Part shown: piece by piece, positions 43,391 through 52,621 of the stretch | How the letters are laid out: every line of letters starts with the position of its first letter | Numbering within the stretch: the first letter of the stretch is position 1 | Origin: Candidatus Krumholzibacteriota bacterium | GTDB lineage: Bacteria > Krumholzibacteriota > Krumholzibacteriia > Krumholzibacteriales > Krumholzibacteriaceae | Direction of reading: 5' to 3' | NCBI GenBank assembly: GCA_030609325.1 | Contig: JAUWCL010000002.1 | Location: 1 to 64,000, forward strand | DNA: 64,000 nt | Notes under the pieces: model-generated | Databases searched by the model: none | What the model was told of the DNA's origin: nothing | The model's input: only the letters and a program-made list of their open reading frames with translations | Made by a program: the position numbers and the translations under genes

Positions 43391-44095
43391 ATGAAAAGAT
43401 CGATATTCATGAGCCTGACGATCCTGACAGTCCTCGCCGTTGCCCTTCCGGTCGCCGCGGTGCCGAGGCTGCAGACATACATCGTGGACTCGCGTTATTC
43501 CTTCTACGATTCGGGCCTTGATTCCGGCACGTGGATATCGAACTCGAGCAACTTCGACCTCAAGGTCGTCGGTTACTGGGCCGAGGGAGCGAGCAGCACG
43601 AGCGGGCGCCCGATGTACCAGGTCCCCGCCTTCGACTACATGGACTGCTATCTCGCGATGAGCGTCCCGAGGGACCAGATGGGACAGATCTTCGTAAACG
43701 GCGTCGAGATCTCCGCCTTCGACAGGTGGGTCAACTCGATCCCGTCCGGTACGAATCTCAGCCCGGCGAGCCCTCTGGCCGGCTCCTCTATCGACGAGCA
43801 GTACAGATTCCTCAATATCGGACGGATAGACAACAGCCGGATCAACGCCTACAACTACGGCTTCGGCCGCGTATATTCTCCCGGCTGGGGCGACGAGATC
43901 ACGCTCAACGTCGTTGTCCGCGGTTTCGAATGGGCCCATTTCAACGCGATCGGCGTCGACTCCCAGGGCAACACCTTCATGAACTCACAGTTTCATAACT
44001 CGTCCTATTACGCCACTCCCGAGCCTTCCACGCTGAGCCTTCTCGGCCTCGGCCTTCTCGGGATCGCGCCTCTTCTGAGGAGAAAAAAGCGATAG
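43391..44095 (+). CDS. PEP-CTERM sorting-domain protein
   Basis: 234 residues. Signal peptide ('LTILTVLAVALPVAA'), a beta-rich mature domain with no recognised family, and a canonical PEP-CTERM tail: 'TPEPSTLSLLGLGLLGIAPL' followed by 'LRRKKR'. Exosortase cleaves such tails during export to the surface. The ATG at 43391 is preferred over one at 43373 because GGAACAAGAG directly precedes it. The gene has its own sigma-54 promoter and intrinsic terminator and lies 211 bp upstream of the exosortase gene, so it is the natural cognate substrate. Confidence 0.88.
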   Translation: MKRSIFMSLTILTVLAVALPVAAVPRLQTYIVDSRYSFYDSGLDSGTWISNSSNFDLKVVGYWAEGASSTSGRPMYQVPAFDYMDCYLAMSVPRDQMGQIFVNGVEISAFDRWVNSIPSGTNLSPASPLAGSSIDEQYRFLNIGRIDNSRINAYNYGFGRVYSPGWGDEITLNVVVRGFEWAHFNAIGVDSQGNTFMNSQFHNSSYYATPEPSTLSLLGLGLLGIAPLLRRKKR

Positions 44096-44117
44096 TCAGA
44101 GGTAGACCCTTGTTTAC

Positions 44118-44153
44118 AGGCGGGTGTGATCCATCGGGCACCCGCCTTTTTTT
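44118..44153 (+). terminator. intrinsic terminator after the PEP-CTERM gene
   Basis: 9-bp stem AGGCGGGTG (44118-44126) / CACCCGCCT (44139-44147) followed by a run of T to 44153: a textbook Rho-independent terminator. Confidence 0.85.
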
Positions 44154-44306
44154 ATCCCCTGTCATCCGTCAGGCCGGAAATATTATACTTCCAGCCGAAT
44201 ACATCCCTCCCCGGACGCTGTAATCCCCGATATCCGGCATAACTCTTGTTATTATCGGCCGGAAGAGATATAAAAGACTCTGTCGCAAGAGACAGGAGGA
44301 GCCTTC

Positions 44307-45185
44307 TTGCCGATGGCCGCCCAGAAACAGGGCCGGACGGCCCGGACAGACACGATTCTGACGATCGCCGCGCTCGTCCTTCTGGCGTTGCTGTACGCGC
44401 CCGTCATTTCATCGCTCGTGCGTCAGTGGCTCGACGATTCGAACTACCGTCACGGCCTTCTCATCCCCTTCGTATCGGCCCTGCTGCTGTGGAGAAGGCG
44501 CGGTGCGCTCCGCGAGGCCGGCGGCGGCGGAAAGGAGGACCTGGGCCTCCTGCTCATACTCGGCTCGGCCGCCCTTCTGATAACGGGAACAGCGGCGGCC
44601 GAGTTCTTTACTATGAGGATCTCGCTGCCCCTGATGATCCTCGGGGCGGTCCTCTTCCTCAGGGGATGGAATCTCACGAAGGTCGCAGGCCCTCCGCTGC
44701 TGCTGCTCCTGCTGATGGTCCCCCTCCCGTACATAATCTACTTCAAGATCACCTTTCCGATGCAGATACTCAGCGCGAAGCTCAGCGCCGGCGTCCTTAC
44801 AGTCCTGAGGGTCAGCGTGATCCGCAAGGGGAACATCCTGATGCTTCCCGGCTACACGCTCGAGGTGATCGCAGCCTGCAGCGGGCTGCGCTCCCTGATG
44901 ACGATGTTCACGCTCGCCGTCGTCTTCGCGTTCTTCTCCGATATGCCAAACGGCAGGAAGTTCCTCCTCGTCACCCTCTCGGTGCCGGCCGCCATCGCGG
45001 CAAACACCGTCCGGCTGGTCGTCACGGCGCTCGGCGCATACTTCATCGGTCCGGGCTTTGCCGACGGCCCGCTGCACGAAGCATCGGGGATCATCGTGTT
45101 CATGGCGGGCTTTCTCATGCTGCTCCTTTGCGCGGGAATATTGAGATGGACTCAGTATCGACGAAAAAAATCACCGCGGTCGTGA
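44307..45185 (+). CDS. exosortase
   Basis: 292-residue inner-membrane cysteine transpeptidase-like enzyme with about 8 helices that recognises and cleaves PEP-CTERM proteins. The catalytic triad candidates are present: Cys191 in 'IAACSGLRSL', Arg236 in 'AANTVRLVVTAL' and His257 in 'GPLHEASG'. Start is the TTG at 44307, 7 bp after AGGAGGA; an ATG at 44313 is a possible alternative. Its 3' end overlaps the EpsI gene by 40 bp. Subtype (XrtA or other) cannot be fixed by eye, although linkage to PrsK/PrsR is typical of XrtA. Confidence 0.9.
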   Translation: MPMAAQKQGRTARTDTILTIAALVLLALLYAPVISSLVRQWLDDSNYRHGLLIPFVSALLLWRRRGALREAGGGGKEDLGLLLILGSAALLITGTAAAEFFTMRISLPLMILGAVLFLRGWNLTKVAGPPLLLLLLMVPLPYIIYFKITFPMQILSAKLSAGVLTVLRVSVIRKGNILMLPGYTLEVIAACSGLRSLMTMFTLAVVFAFFSDMPNGRKFLLVTLSVPAAIAANTVRLVVTALGAYFIGPGFADGPLHEASGIIVFMAGFLMLLLCAGILRWTQYRRKKSPRS

Positions 45186-45811
45186 TCATACTGGCCGTGC
45201 TCTGCGCGTACACCTGGTCGCTGAGGCTGAGGACCGTGCCGCAGCCGCAGCCGCCCGATCTGGAAGGCATCCCGCGCGCCCTCGCCGGGTTCACGGCCAG
45301 GGACGAGTACATCTCTGCCGAGTCGCTGAGGCTTCTGGGCGCCGACCTGACACTGGCGCGTTCATATGTCGATCCGACCGGCGACGCGATCGACCTGTTC
45401 ATCGGGTACTTCGCCGACCAGCAGGAGAATTCGCAGATCCACTCACCGAAGCATTGTTACCCCGGCGCGGGCTGGGATATAATCTCCGAGGGATCGATCG
45501 CCCTCGATATCGGCGGGACGATCTCGCCGGCCCGGAAGCTGACCATATCCGACGGCGGCAGCAGGCAGCTCGTCGTATACTGGTTCAGTGTGCGGGGCAG
45601 GACGATTCCGAACGAGTTCGAGCTGAAATGGAACCAGATGACGAGCGCCCTGCTCGCCCGGCCGCAGGCCGCCTCGTTCATCAGATTTTCCGCCCCGATT
45701 CCGCCGGGAAGAGACGAGGCCGTCAGGGCAGACCTTGTTGAATTCGTCGAAGATATCTCGCCGCACGTCCTCGAGGCGCTTACGCCCCGGGAAGATGATG
45801 ACGGGAGTTGA
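45146..45811 (+). CDS. EpsI-family exosortase-associated protein
   Basis: 221 residues: one N-terminal helix ('KITAVVIILAVLCAYTWSL') and an EpsI domain ('GFTARDEYISAESLRLLGAD', 'IHSPKHCYPGAGWDI', 'QLVVYWFSVRGRTIPNEFEL'). EpsI is fused to or adjacent to exosortases in exopolysaccharide loci and is believed to assist them; the conserved Cys in 'SPKHCYPGAGW' is present. The ATG at 45146 lies within the exosortase gene, so they are coupled. Confidence 0.88.
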   Translation: MDSVSTKKITAVVIILAVLCAYTWSLRLRTVPQPQPPDLEGIPRALAGFTARDEYISAESLRLLGADLTLARSYVDPTGDAIDLFIGYFADQQENSQIHSPKHCYPGAGWDIISEGSIALDIGGTISPARKLTISDGGSRQLVVYWFSVRGRTIPNEFELKWNQMTSALLARPQAASFIRFSAPIPPGRDEAVRADLVEFVEDISPHVLEALTPREDDDGS

Positions 45812-45817
45812 TACGGC

Positions 45818-46726
45818 ATGTCGAAGGCTGTGATCAAGGGCAGCGCTGACGCGGCGGAGCGGCGGAGTCTGGCGAGAAGCATCTCTTCCGCCTTCCGGGC
45901 GTTCCACGCCTCGCTGACCCTGCTGATCGATCCCAGGGTCGCGGCGCCCTACCTGATCTATTTTGTTTTTCAGATGCTCCTCCTCGCCACCTACCTCGCC
46001 GGCAACTCCGGTCCGCTGGCGCGCCTCTGGGCCCTGCCCGTCGGCGGCGTCTCTCCCGAGACGCTCGGCCACTACCCTGCTCATCTCCTCCTGCTCCAGC
46101 CCATACTGGGACGTGTCGAGATGATCCTCGAGATCTTTCTAAGGTCCGTATTTCACGGCGCGACCGTATACCTCGTGGCGAGAGCGATGCGGCACGGGAA
46201 ACCGTCGCTGCCGCGGGCATTCTCCGCCGCCGGGCGCCGTTACCCCCATCTGCTGGGCATCTCCGTCATATCTTCGGCCACCGTTTACGCGGCCGTCTAT
46301 ATCGGCGTCTGGCTCTCGTCAGACATGGAAGGGCCGGCAATGTACGCCGTCCTCGGCGGCGGGATCGCCGCGGGCCTGATAATCCAGTCGCTGTTCGTCT
46401 ACGCCATCCCGTACGTCATGATCAATGGCTCGTCCGCACCCGCCGCGATGGCCTCCGGAATATCACTTTCACTGCGGACATTCACGAAGACACTGTTCGT
46501 CGTCGCGGTGCCGTTCATGCTGACAGTCCCCATGATCCTGCTCGACATGAAGGCCGAGATGATAGCGCTGCAGCTGTCCCCCGATTTCATGATCCACAAC
46601 CATGTCGCCTCAAGGGTCATGGAACTGGTCTCTACATATCTGATAACCGCCTCGGCGACGGTGATCTTCCTCGCGAGGAAGGTGGACCGGCCTGCCGGAA
46701 CGAGCCTCGATATTGGCGCGGGGTAA
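45818..46726 (+). CDS. polytopic membrane protein of unknown function in the exosortase operon
   Basis: 302 residues with about six hydrophobic helices ('APYLIYFVFQMLLLATYLAG', 'HGATVYLVARAM', 'SVISSATVYAAVYIGVWLS', 'VVAVPFMLTVPMILLDMKA') and a cytoplasmic-looking N-terminus. No family recognised. It starts 7 bp after EpsI and ends 17 bp before the TPR lipoprotein, so it belongs to the operon and may take part in export or sorting. Confidence 0.75.
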   Translation: MSKAVIKGSADAAERRSLARSISSAFRAFHASLTLLIDPRVAAPYLIYFVFQMLLLATYLAGNSGPLARLWALPVGGVSPETLGHYPAHLLLLQPILGRVEMILEIFLRSVFHGATVYLVARAMRHGKPSLPRAFSAAGRRYPHLLGISVISSATVYAAVYIGVWLSSDMEGPAMYAVLGGGIAAGLIIQSLFVYAIPYVMINGSSAPAAMASGISLSLRTFTKTLFVVAVPFMLTVPMILLDMKAEMIALQLSPDFMIHNHVASRVMELVSTYLITASATVIFLARKVDRPAGTSLDIGAG

Positions 46727-46743
46727 CGCCGGAAGGAGCGAAT

Positions 46744-48267
46744 ATGAGGACTTCCGCAGCAGGCAATCCGATCCGGACCGTCCTCCTGACGGCGGCCGCA
46801 GCCGTTCTGACTGCCGCCATTACGATCTGCCCCGGATGCGGCAGCGAGGAGAAGTCGCCGACCTACGAGGCGGAGAAAGCCCTGTTCGAAGCACGCAGGT
46901 ATGCCGGCGAGCTGACATTCCCCACCCTCAACAGGGAATTCCTCGACAGGACGCTGACCTCCTACAGAAAGATCATCGAAGACTACGCCGGCGACACCGG
47001 CAGCATGGAGGGTCTCGACCTCATAGTCGTCACGGCGCAGATGGAGCTGGCCGAGCTCGAGTTCAGAGCATCTATGTTCGAAAACGCGAGAAAGGATTTC
47101 CTGCACGCCTATGAGATCGCGGGCAACGTTCCGGCGGCCAGGGCGAACGCCCTCTGGTCGGCCGCGTTCATCTCACGCGAGAGTGGTGATACCGCCGAGG
47201 CTCTCAGGCTCTTTGCGAAATTTTACGAAGAGTACCTGTCCGGGGAAAAGATCCTCGATACGGCCCGGCTCAACCGCCGTTACCTGCTGACGCCGATCCG
47301 CATCGCGGAGATCTGCAGAGCGACGGCCGATGCCGGCTGTGCCGGAAAATGGCTCGGCGAGGCCGAAATGACATACCGGCACGTCATACGCTCGAACGCA
47401 TCGGAAGAGCTCAGGAAAGAAGCGAGATACAACCTGGTCAGCACCTGTCTGCTCGGAGAGGAATGGACGAAGGCAAGGAACACGATCCGGGAGATGAGAA
47501 AGATTTACGGAAACCAGGCCGATATCCCGAGCCTCCTCTACCTCGAAGCGCGTGTCGAGCTCGACGGATTCGGAGACCGGGAAAGCGCCGTCTCGGTCTT
47601 CGACAGGATCGTCACCGAGCATCCCCGGTCGAAGGAGGCGCCGACAGCCCTGCTGATGAAGGGCAACATCCTTCTCGGCGAGGGGAGGTACGACGACGCC
47701 GCAGCAGCCTACAACAGGGTGCTCGATGAATACAGGGATACGGGCCCGGAAACGGTCGAGGCCGCCTGGCAGCTCGCCATCCTTGAGGAACGCAGGGGAA
47801 ACTGGATCGAGGCCTCCCTCCACTACAAGTCTGTCTACACCAACTTCCCGACGACGATACAGGGCATGGAAGCGCCGCTGCGCATCGCCGCCCACTACAG
47901 TGGAACCGGGGAGACCGAGGCACTGGAAGCGGCCTATGAGAGGGCTGCAGAGCATTACGAACGGCTCTCGTCCCTCCAGTACTCCGAGACGATCCGCATC
48001 GTCGCAGAGGAATACCACGTGCGCACCCTGATAGAGCAGGAACGATGGGAAGAGGCTGCCGGCCGTCTGCTGGCGCTCCCGGGCAGGTACCCGCAGTACC
48101 ACAGCTTCAAGCAAAACTGCCTCATGGCCGCGTCGATTTACGAAAACGAGCTCGGCGACGCCGGGCGGGCGGCCGAGATCCTCCAGAGCTGCGCGGCGAA
48201 ATATCCAGGCACGCCGCTGGCCGACGAGGCGCAGAAACAGTTCGACAGGATCAGGGGATCGAAATGA
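46744..48267 (+). CDS. TPR-repeat lipoprotein in the exosortase operon
   Basis: 507 residues. A lipoprotein signal ends at 'TICPGCGS' (lipobox-like Cys). Several TPR-like helical pairs follow ('LEFRASMFENARKDFLHAYE', 'ALLMKGNILLGEGRYDDAAA', 'AAWQLAILEERRGNWIEASL'). TPR proteins of PEP-CTERM loci (PrsT-type) are thought to organise export; this one is shorter than the usual PrsT. Ribosome site GGAAGGAGCG. Its TGA overlaps the ATG of prsK. Confidence 0.8.
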   Translation: MRTSAAGNPIRTVLLTAAAAVLTAAITICPGCGSEEKSPTYEAEKALFEARRYAGELTFPTLNREFLDRTLTSYRKIIEDYAGDTGSMEGLDLIVVTAQMELAELEFRASMFENARKDFLHAYEIAGNVPAARANALWSAAFISRESGDTAEALRLFAKFYEEYLSGEKILDTARLNRRYLLTPIRIAEICRATADAGCAGKWLGEAEMTYRHVIRSNASEELRKEARYNLVSTCLLGEEWTKARNTIREMRKIYGNQADIPSLLYLEARVELDGFGDRESAVSVFDRIVTEHPRSKEAPTALLMKGNILLGEGRYDDAAAAYNRVLDEYRDTGPETVEAAWQLAILEERRGNWIEASLHYKSVYTNFPTTIQGMEAPLRIAAHYSGTGETEALEAAYERAAEHYERLSSLQYSETIRIVAEEYHVRTLIEQERWEEAAGRLLALPGRYPQYHSFKQNCLMAASIYENELGDAGRAAEILQSCAAKYPGTPLADEAQKQFDRIRGSK

Positions 48268-50363
48268 TCACACTAACGGCAATACTGACCGGTGCGTCGT
48301 CGGCCCTGCTGCTCCTGCTCGCCGCGATCCACATCGCCTCGGGAAAACGGAACGTGCAGAAGACGCTCTTCATCCTGTCGGCCCTCTGCACCTCCGCCGC
48401 GATGGCCGCCCTGACATTCGCCCTCGCTTCGAAATCGCCCGAAGAGGTAATGCGCCGGCTGCAGGCCCACCTCGCCCTGATAATATTCTCCCCCGCCCTG
48501 GTCATCCCGTTCTTCTCCTTCTTCGGACGCAACGATGCCGGAAGGCGACTGCGCAGCTGGCTTCCCGGCATGATCACGTTCGGGGCGCTGCTCGCCGCCG
48601 CGGCCCTGCTCGTCCCGGCAGAGGTCGTCGTCAGCCGGTTCCAGCTCGCCGAGGGAGGCGGGCTCTGGCGCATCGGGGTCACAGCAATCGGCCGGATACT
48701 GGCCCTGCTGGCCCTGGCCGTCAATGTCCTGCTCCTTCATACCTTCGAAAACACCTACAGGGCGGCGAACGTCCCGGCGAAGGTTACGCTCAAGTACCCC
48801 CTGCTCGGTGCGATAATAGCCTCGATCATGAACTTCATAATGATGAGCAGGCTCGTGCTGCTCTCGGAGGCAGACGACTATTTCATCTCCGTCGGAGCGC
48901 TCGGCGTGATCTTCTTCTGCATGACGATCCTCTATGCCGGCTGGAGATATCCCGTTTTCGAGGTAAGAACGATGCCTGAGAAGGGGAAGGCTCTCTCGGT
49001 CGTTACCGTGGTCGCAGCCGGTCTCTACCTCCTCGCCTTCGCGCTGATCACGTGGACGTCGAATATCATCGGCATGCCGTACGAGAGGTTCGGCGTCATG
49101 GTCCTGTCGGCATTCGCCGTATTTATCCTCCTCGCAATCCTCATATCGGGGAAGGCCCGGCGTCACCTGCGTATGTTCGTCAACGAGAACTTCAGGCCGG
49201 GGCTCTATAACTACAGGCGGGAGTGGCGTCACTACGCGCGCCTGATGACGTCGAGCTCGACGGTCGACGACCTTCTCTCCAACACGATAAGCTCTCTCTG
49301 CGAAACGATGATGGTCAGGAAGGGTCTGATCTACGCCGGCATCGGCGGAGGCAAGGTGGCCGATCACGGACTCGACAGCGATGAGTCCACCGCCGCCTCA
49401 TCGGGCGAACTCGTGGAACTCTACGTGAATTCGCCCCTGATCATGATATCGCGCCACCGGCGGCACGGGATCGGCGGGGGTCGATCCACTGCGGAGAACG
49501 CTCCCCGCGCGGAGGTACCCGGATGGATCCGGGCGGTCTCGTTTCTCACGATCGGGGGAGAGGTGAGGGGATTCATCGCCCTCGGACGGAAGGATTTCGG
49601 GCGGCCGTGGTCGGAGGAGGACCGCGATTTCCTCGCCACGATCACCGACCAGGCCGCGCTCGCCCTCGAGAACCTCCTTATGGAGGAACGGTACCTCGAA
49701 TCGAAACAGCTCGAATCTTTCAACAGGTTCGCTTCCTTCGTGATCCACGATCTGAAGAACACTGTCGGCATGCTCTCCTTGACTGCCGAAAACGCCAAGG
49801 ATAATATTCACGACAGGGAATTCCAGGAAGACGCGATCGACACGCTCGAGAGATCGGTGCAGAAGATGCGCCGGATGATAGATTCGCTGAACGCGCACAA
49901 GGCGCCCGCCGCGATCTCGCGGGCGACGACCGACGCGACGACCGTCGCCGGAGACAGGATCGCCTCGCTCGAGCAGTTCGCGTCGAAGAAAGACGTCACG
50001 ATCAGGCTCGAGTCCGAGGGCGGTGTGCAGGCGTTCGTCGATCCCTCGGCCCTGTCGAGGATCGTAGAGAACCTCGTGCTCAACGCGATCGAGGCAATCG
50101 TCGACGGAGGGATCGTCGAGGTCGGGATCGCCCGACACGGGAATACGCTGACGGTCATCGTCAGCGACGACGGGCCGGGATTCGACAGGGAATATCTCGA
50201 GAACGGACTGTTCAGACCGTTCATGAGCACGAAAAAGAACGGCCTCGGTGTGGGACTCGTACTGTGCAAGTCTCTCGCGGAGGCGCACGACGGGTCTATA
50301 TCGGTCTCCAGCCTCCCGGGAGGCGGAGCCACGGTAAAGGTAGAGATGCCCGCAGGCGGATGA
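48264..50363 (+). CDS. prsK: PEP-CTERM system sensor histidine kinase PrsK
   Basis: 699 residues from ATG 48264. About eight N-terminal membrane helices, then a GAF domain (about 325-480), and a kinase core with phospho-acceptor His in 'FASFVIHDLKNTVGMLSLTA' and ATPase boxes 'VSDDGPGFDREYLENG' and 'KNGLGVGLVLCKSLAEAHDG'. The arrangement and length match PrsK, the kinase of exosortase-associated two-component systems. The frame is open from 48045 but the ATG overlapping the upstream stop is the true start. It overlaps prsR by 4 bp. Confidence 0.92.
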   Translation: MITLTAILTGASSALLLLLAAIHIASGKRNVQKTLFILSALCTSAAMAALTFALASKSPEEVMRRLQAHLALIIFSPALVIPFFSFFGRNDAGRRLRSWLPGMITFGALLAAAALLVPAEVVVSRFQLAEGGGLWRIGVTAIGRILALLALAVNVLLLHTFENTYRAANVPAKVTLKYPLLGAIIASIMNFIMMSRLVLLSEADDYFISVGALGVIFFCMTILYAGWRYPVFEVRTMPEKGKALSVVTVVAAGLYLLAFALITWTSNIIGMPYERFGVMVLSAFAVFILLAILISGKARRHLRMFVNENFRPGLYNYRREWRHYARLMTSSSTVDDLLSNTISSLCETMMVRKGLIYAGIGGGKVADHGLDSDESTAASSGELVELYVNSPLIMISRHRRHGIGGGRSTAENAPRAEVPGWIRAVSFLTIGGEVRGFIALGRKDFGRPWSEEDRDFLATITDQAALALENLLMEERYLESKQLESFNRFASFVIHDLKNTVGMLSLTAENAKDNIHDREFQEDAIDTLERSVQKMRRMIDSLNAHKAPAAISRATTDATTVAGDRIASLEQFASKKDVTIRLESEGGVQAFVDPSALSRIVENLVLNAIEAIVDGGIVEVGIARHGNTLTVIVSDDGPGFDREYLENGLFRPFMSTKKNGLGVGLVLCKSLAEAHDGSISVSSLPGGGATVKVEMPAGG

Positions 50364-51811
50364 CCGCCCTGGAAAGGTACGGTCGGGATTTGGCACTGGA
50401 CAAACTGCTTATAGTCGACGACGAAGAGACGATCCTCAAGCAGCTCAGATGGGCCTTCAAGAACGATTACGACATCATCACAGCCTCGTCCGTCGATGAG
50501 GCTTTGTCGGCCATCAGGGAACACTCCCCCGCCGTGATGTTACTCGACCTCTCCCTCACAGACGACACCTCCGAGCTCGAAGGGTTCGAGGTACTCGAAA
50601 CGGCTCTGAGCATCGACCCGCGCATCAAGGTCGTGATGATCACCGGGCACGACGACATGGAGAACGCGCTGAAGTCGATCGGGACGGGGGCGATGGATTT
50701 CTACGCCAAGCCGATCGACGTCGAGGAGCTCAGGGTCATCCTGCGGAGGGCGTTCTACATCAGCTCCCTCGAGGGAGAGATCGACAGGCTGAAGGAAGGA
50801 TACGCGCCGGGGCACGAGTTCGAGGGAGTCATGGGGATGTCCAAACCGATGCTCGGCATCTTCGAGGCCGTGCGCCGTATCGCGCCTACCGATGTCTCGG
50901 TCCTGATTACGGGCGAGAGCGGCACGGGCAAGGAGCTGATTGCGCGGGCGATCCACAACCAGTCGACCCGCAGCGGCGGGCCGTTCGTCCCGATCAACTG
51001 CGGCGCCATCCCGGAAAACCTCCTTGAGAGCGAGTTGTTCGGCCACGAGAAGGGAAGCTTCACCGGGGCACACACGACAAAGACCGGGAAATTCGAGGCC
51101 GCCGACGGCGGCACCCTCTTTCTCGACGAGATAGGCGAACTCCCGTCCGCCCTCCAGGTCAAGCTGCTTCGCTTCCTCCAGGACCAGATCGTCGAGAGGG
51201 TCGGAGGAGAAGAACCGATCCAGGTCGACGCGCGCGTCATCGCGGCGACCAATCGCGATCTCGAGGAGATGATCGAGGAGAAGGCCTTCCGGGAGGACCT
51301 GTTCTATCGCATCAATACGGTAAGGATGTCGATGCCTCCCCTGCGCGACAGGGGCGATGACATCCTTCTCCTCGCCACGAGATTCCTCCACCGGTACAGC
51401 TCGGAGTTCTCGCGCGGCATGAAGGGCTACAGCAGGGCCGCCATCGATGCGATCCACTCCTACCGCTGGCCGGGAAACGTCAGAGAGCTCGACAACAGTG
51501 TCAAGAGGGGTGTGATAATGGCCGTCTCCAACCTGATCCAGCCGTCGGATCTCGACATCCCGTTTGACGGCGACACGGGCGGGGAAAAAGCCGGGGAGCC
51601 TGCATCCCTCGATGTCGCCGGCGAGATGACTTTGAAGGAGGCGCGGGAGAAGCTTGAGAAGGGGATGGTGGTTGCCGCCCTCCTGCGCACATCGGGAAAT
51701 GTCTCCGCCGCGGCGGTCGAGCTCGACGTGAGCCGGCCTACGCTTCACGACCTGATGAAGAAGCACGGCATCGACGCGGGCGATTTCCGCGCCCCGAAAG
51801 ACAAAAAGTGA
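50360..51811 (+). CDS. prsR: PEP-CTERM-box sigma-54 response regulator PrsR
   Basis: 483 residues from ATG 50360: receiver with phospho-acceptor D63 ('AVMLLDLSLTDDTSEL'), AAA+ domain with 'TGESGTGKELIARAIH', the sigma-54-contact loop GSFTGA and 'LFLDEIGEL', and a Fis-type helix-turn-helix ('NVSAAAVELDVSRPTLHDLM'). PrsR with sigma-54 activates PEP-CTERM genes from -24/-12 promoters; such a promoter lies before the PEP-CTERM gene at 43391. Start overlaps the prsK stop (ATGA). Confidence 0.93.
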   Translation: MTALERYGRDLALDKLLIVDDEETILKQLRWAFKNDYDIITASSVDEALSAIREHSPAVMLLDLSLTDDTSELEGFEVLETALSIDPRIKVVMITGHDDMENALKSIGTGAMDFYAKPIDVEELRVILRRAFYISSLEGEIDRLKEGYAPGHEFEGVMGMSKPMLGIFEAVRRIAPTDVSVLITGESGTGKELIARAIHNQSTRSGGPFVPINCGAIPENLLESELFGHEKGSFTGAHTTKTGKFEAADGGTLFLDEIGELPSALQVKLLRFLQDQIVERVGGEEPIQVDARVIAATNRDLEEMIEEKAFREDLFYRINTVRMSMPPLRDRGDDILLLATRFLHRYSSEFSRGMKGYSRAAIDAIHSYRWPGNVRELDNSVKRGVIMAVSNLIQPSDLDIPFDGDTGGEKAGEPASLDVAGEMTLKEAREKLEKGMVVAALLRTSGNVSAAAVELDVSRPTLHDLMKKHGIDAGDFRAPKDKK

Positions 51812-51845
51812 TTGTGCCCCGTGAGATTCGTTTAATATTCATATC

Positions 51846-52586
51846 ATGATGACGAGAAGGTGGGTCTATTTCATACTATCTGCCTCGGCGGTTCCCGCCA
51901 TGCTGTCGGCAATCGGATGCGAGAGCAGCTCGACCGGCCCGGGCGAGAACGATACCGTCACCGTCGTCTTCAGGGACGGCGCATCCCCCCTGCCAACATA
52001 TCTCGGAACAAGCGACGCGGTGATCAAGGACGGGCCGGACTACGCGACGAAAAGCGGCAACTACGGCACCAGGCCGGTCGATACACTCGGCGTGGTCGAT
52101 ATTGGCGCCTCGCTCTACGAGCAGAGAATGCTCGTCAGGTTCGATCTCACGTCGATAACGGACTGCGGCACCGTGATCAGCGCTCTGCTGACGATCAGCG
52201 TCACACCCGAAGACACGAACCGGACTGTCTGGCTCGACGCCTGGGAAGCGACCGTTCCCGGGACATACCCGGGATCGTGGGTGGAAGGGTTCCTGGGCGA
52301 CGGCGTCTCCTGGGAGTTCCTGGACGGCGCATCCAAATGGACTGATGCGGGCGGCGACGTCCTCGAGCTGATGGATTCGAGAGAGGTCAGGGCCGACACC
52401 GTCGTCACGTTCGAGCTCGACACGGTCAGGGTCCAGACCTGGATAAAGATGGCGTCGAAGAACCACGGGGTGCTTCTGAGGACGAGGACCTCGGGGGAGG
52501 AGGCATTCCTGCACGCCTGCATGCGGGAGAGCGCCGCCGTGGCGCTCAGGCCCGCGCTCTATATCAGATACGTCAAGGGCGGGTAA
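51846..52586 (+). CDS. DNRLRE-domain lipoprotein
   Basis: 246 residues. Lipoprotein signal ending 'LSAIGCESSS' (acylated Cys) and a DNRLRE-type beta-sandwich ('YGTRPVDTLGVVDIG', 'RMLVRFDLTSI', 'LLTISVTPEDTNRTVWLDAW') usually found on secreted or surface proteins. It follows prsR by 34 bp on the same strand but has its own character; a hairpin terminator follows. It may be a target of the surface system, though it lacks a PEP-CTERM tail. Confidence 0.8.
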   Translation: MMTRRWVYFILSASAVPAMLSAIGCESSSTGPGENDTVTVVFRDGASPLPTYLGTSDAVIKDGPDYATKSGNYGTRPVDTLGVVDIGASLYEQRMLVRFDLTSITDCGTVISALLTISVTPEDTNRTVWLDAWEATVPGTYPGSWVEGFLGDGVSWEFLDGASKWTDAGGDVLELMDSREVRADTVVTFELDTVRVQTWIKMASKNHGVLLRTRTSGEEAFLHACMRESAAVALRPALYIRYVKGG

Positions 52587-52598
52587 GGCGGCTGACAT

Positions 52599-52615
52599 TT
52601 CCGGGGTTCCCGGAA
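52599..52615. terminator. short hairpin between convergent lipoprotein and MscS genes
   Basis: Perfect 7-bp stem TTCCGGG / CCCGGAA with loop GTT, located between the two stops. It has no long T-run, so it is a weak bidirectional terminator candidate. Confidence 0.45.
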
Positions 52616-52621
52616 GAGGAT

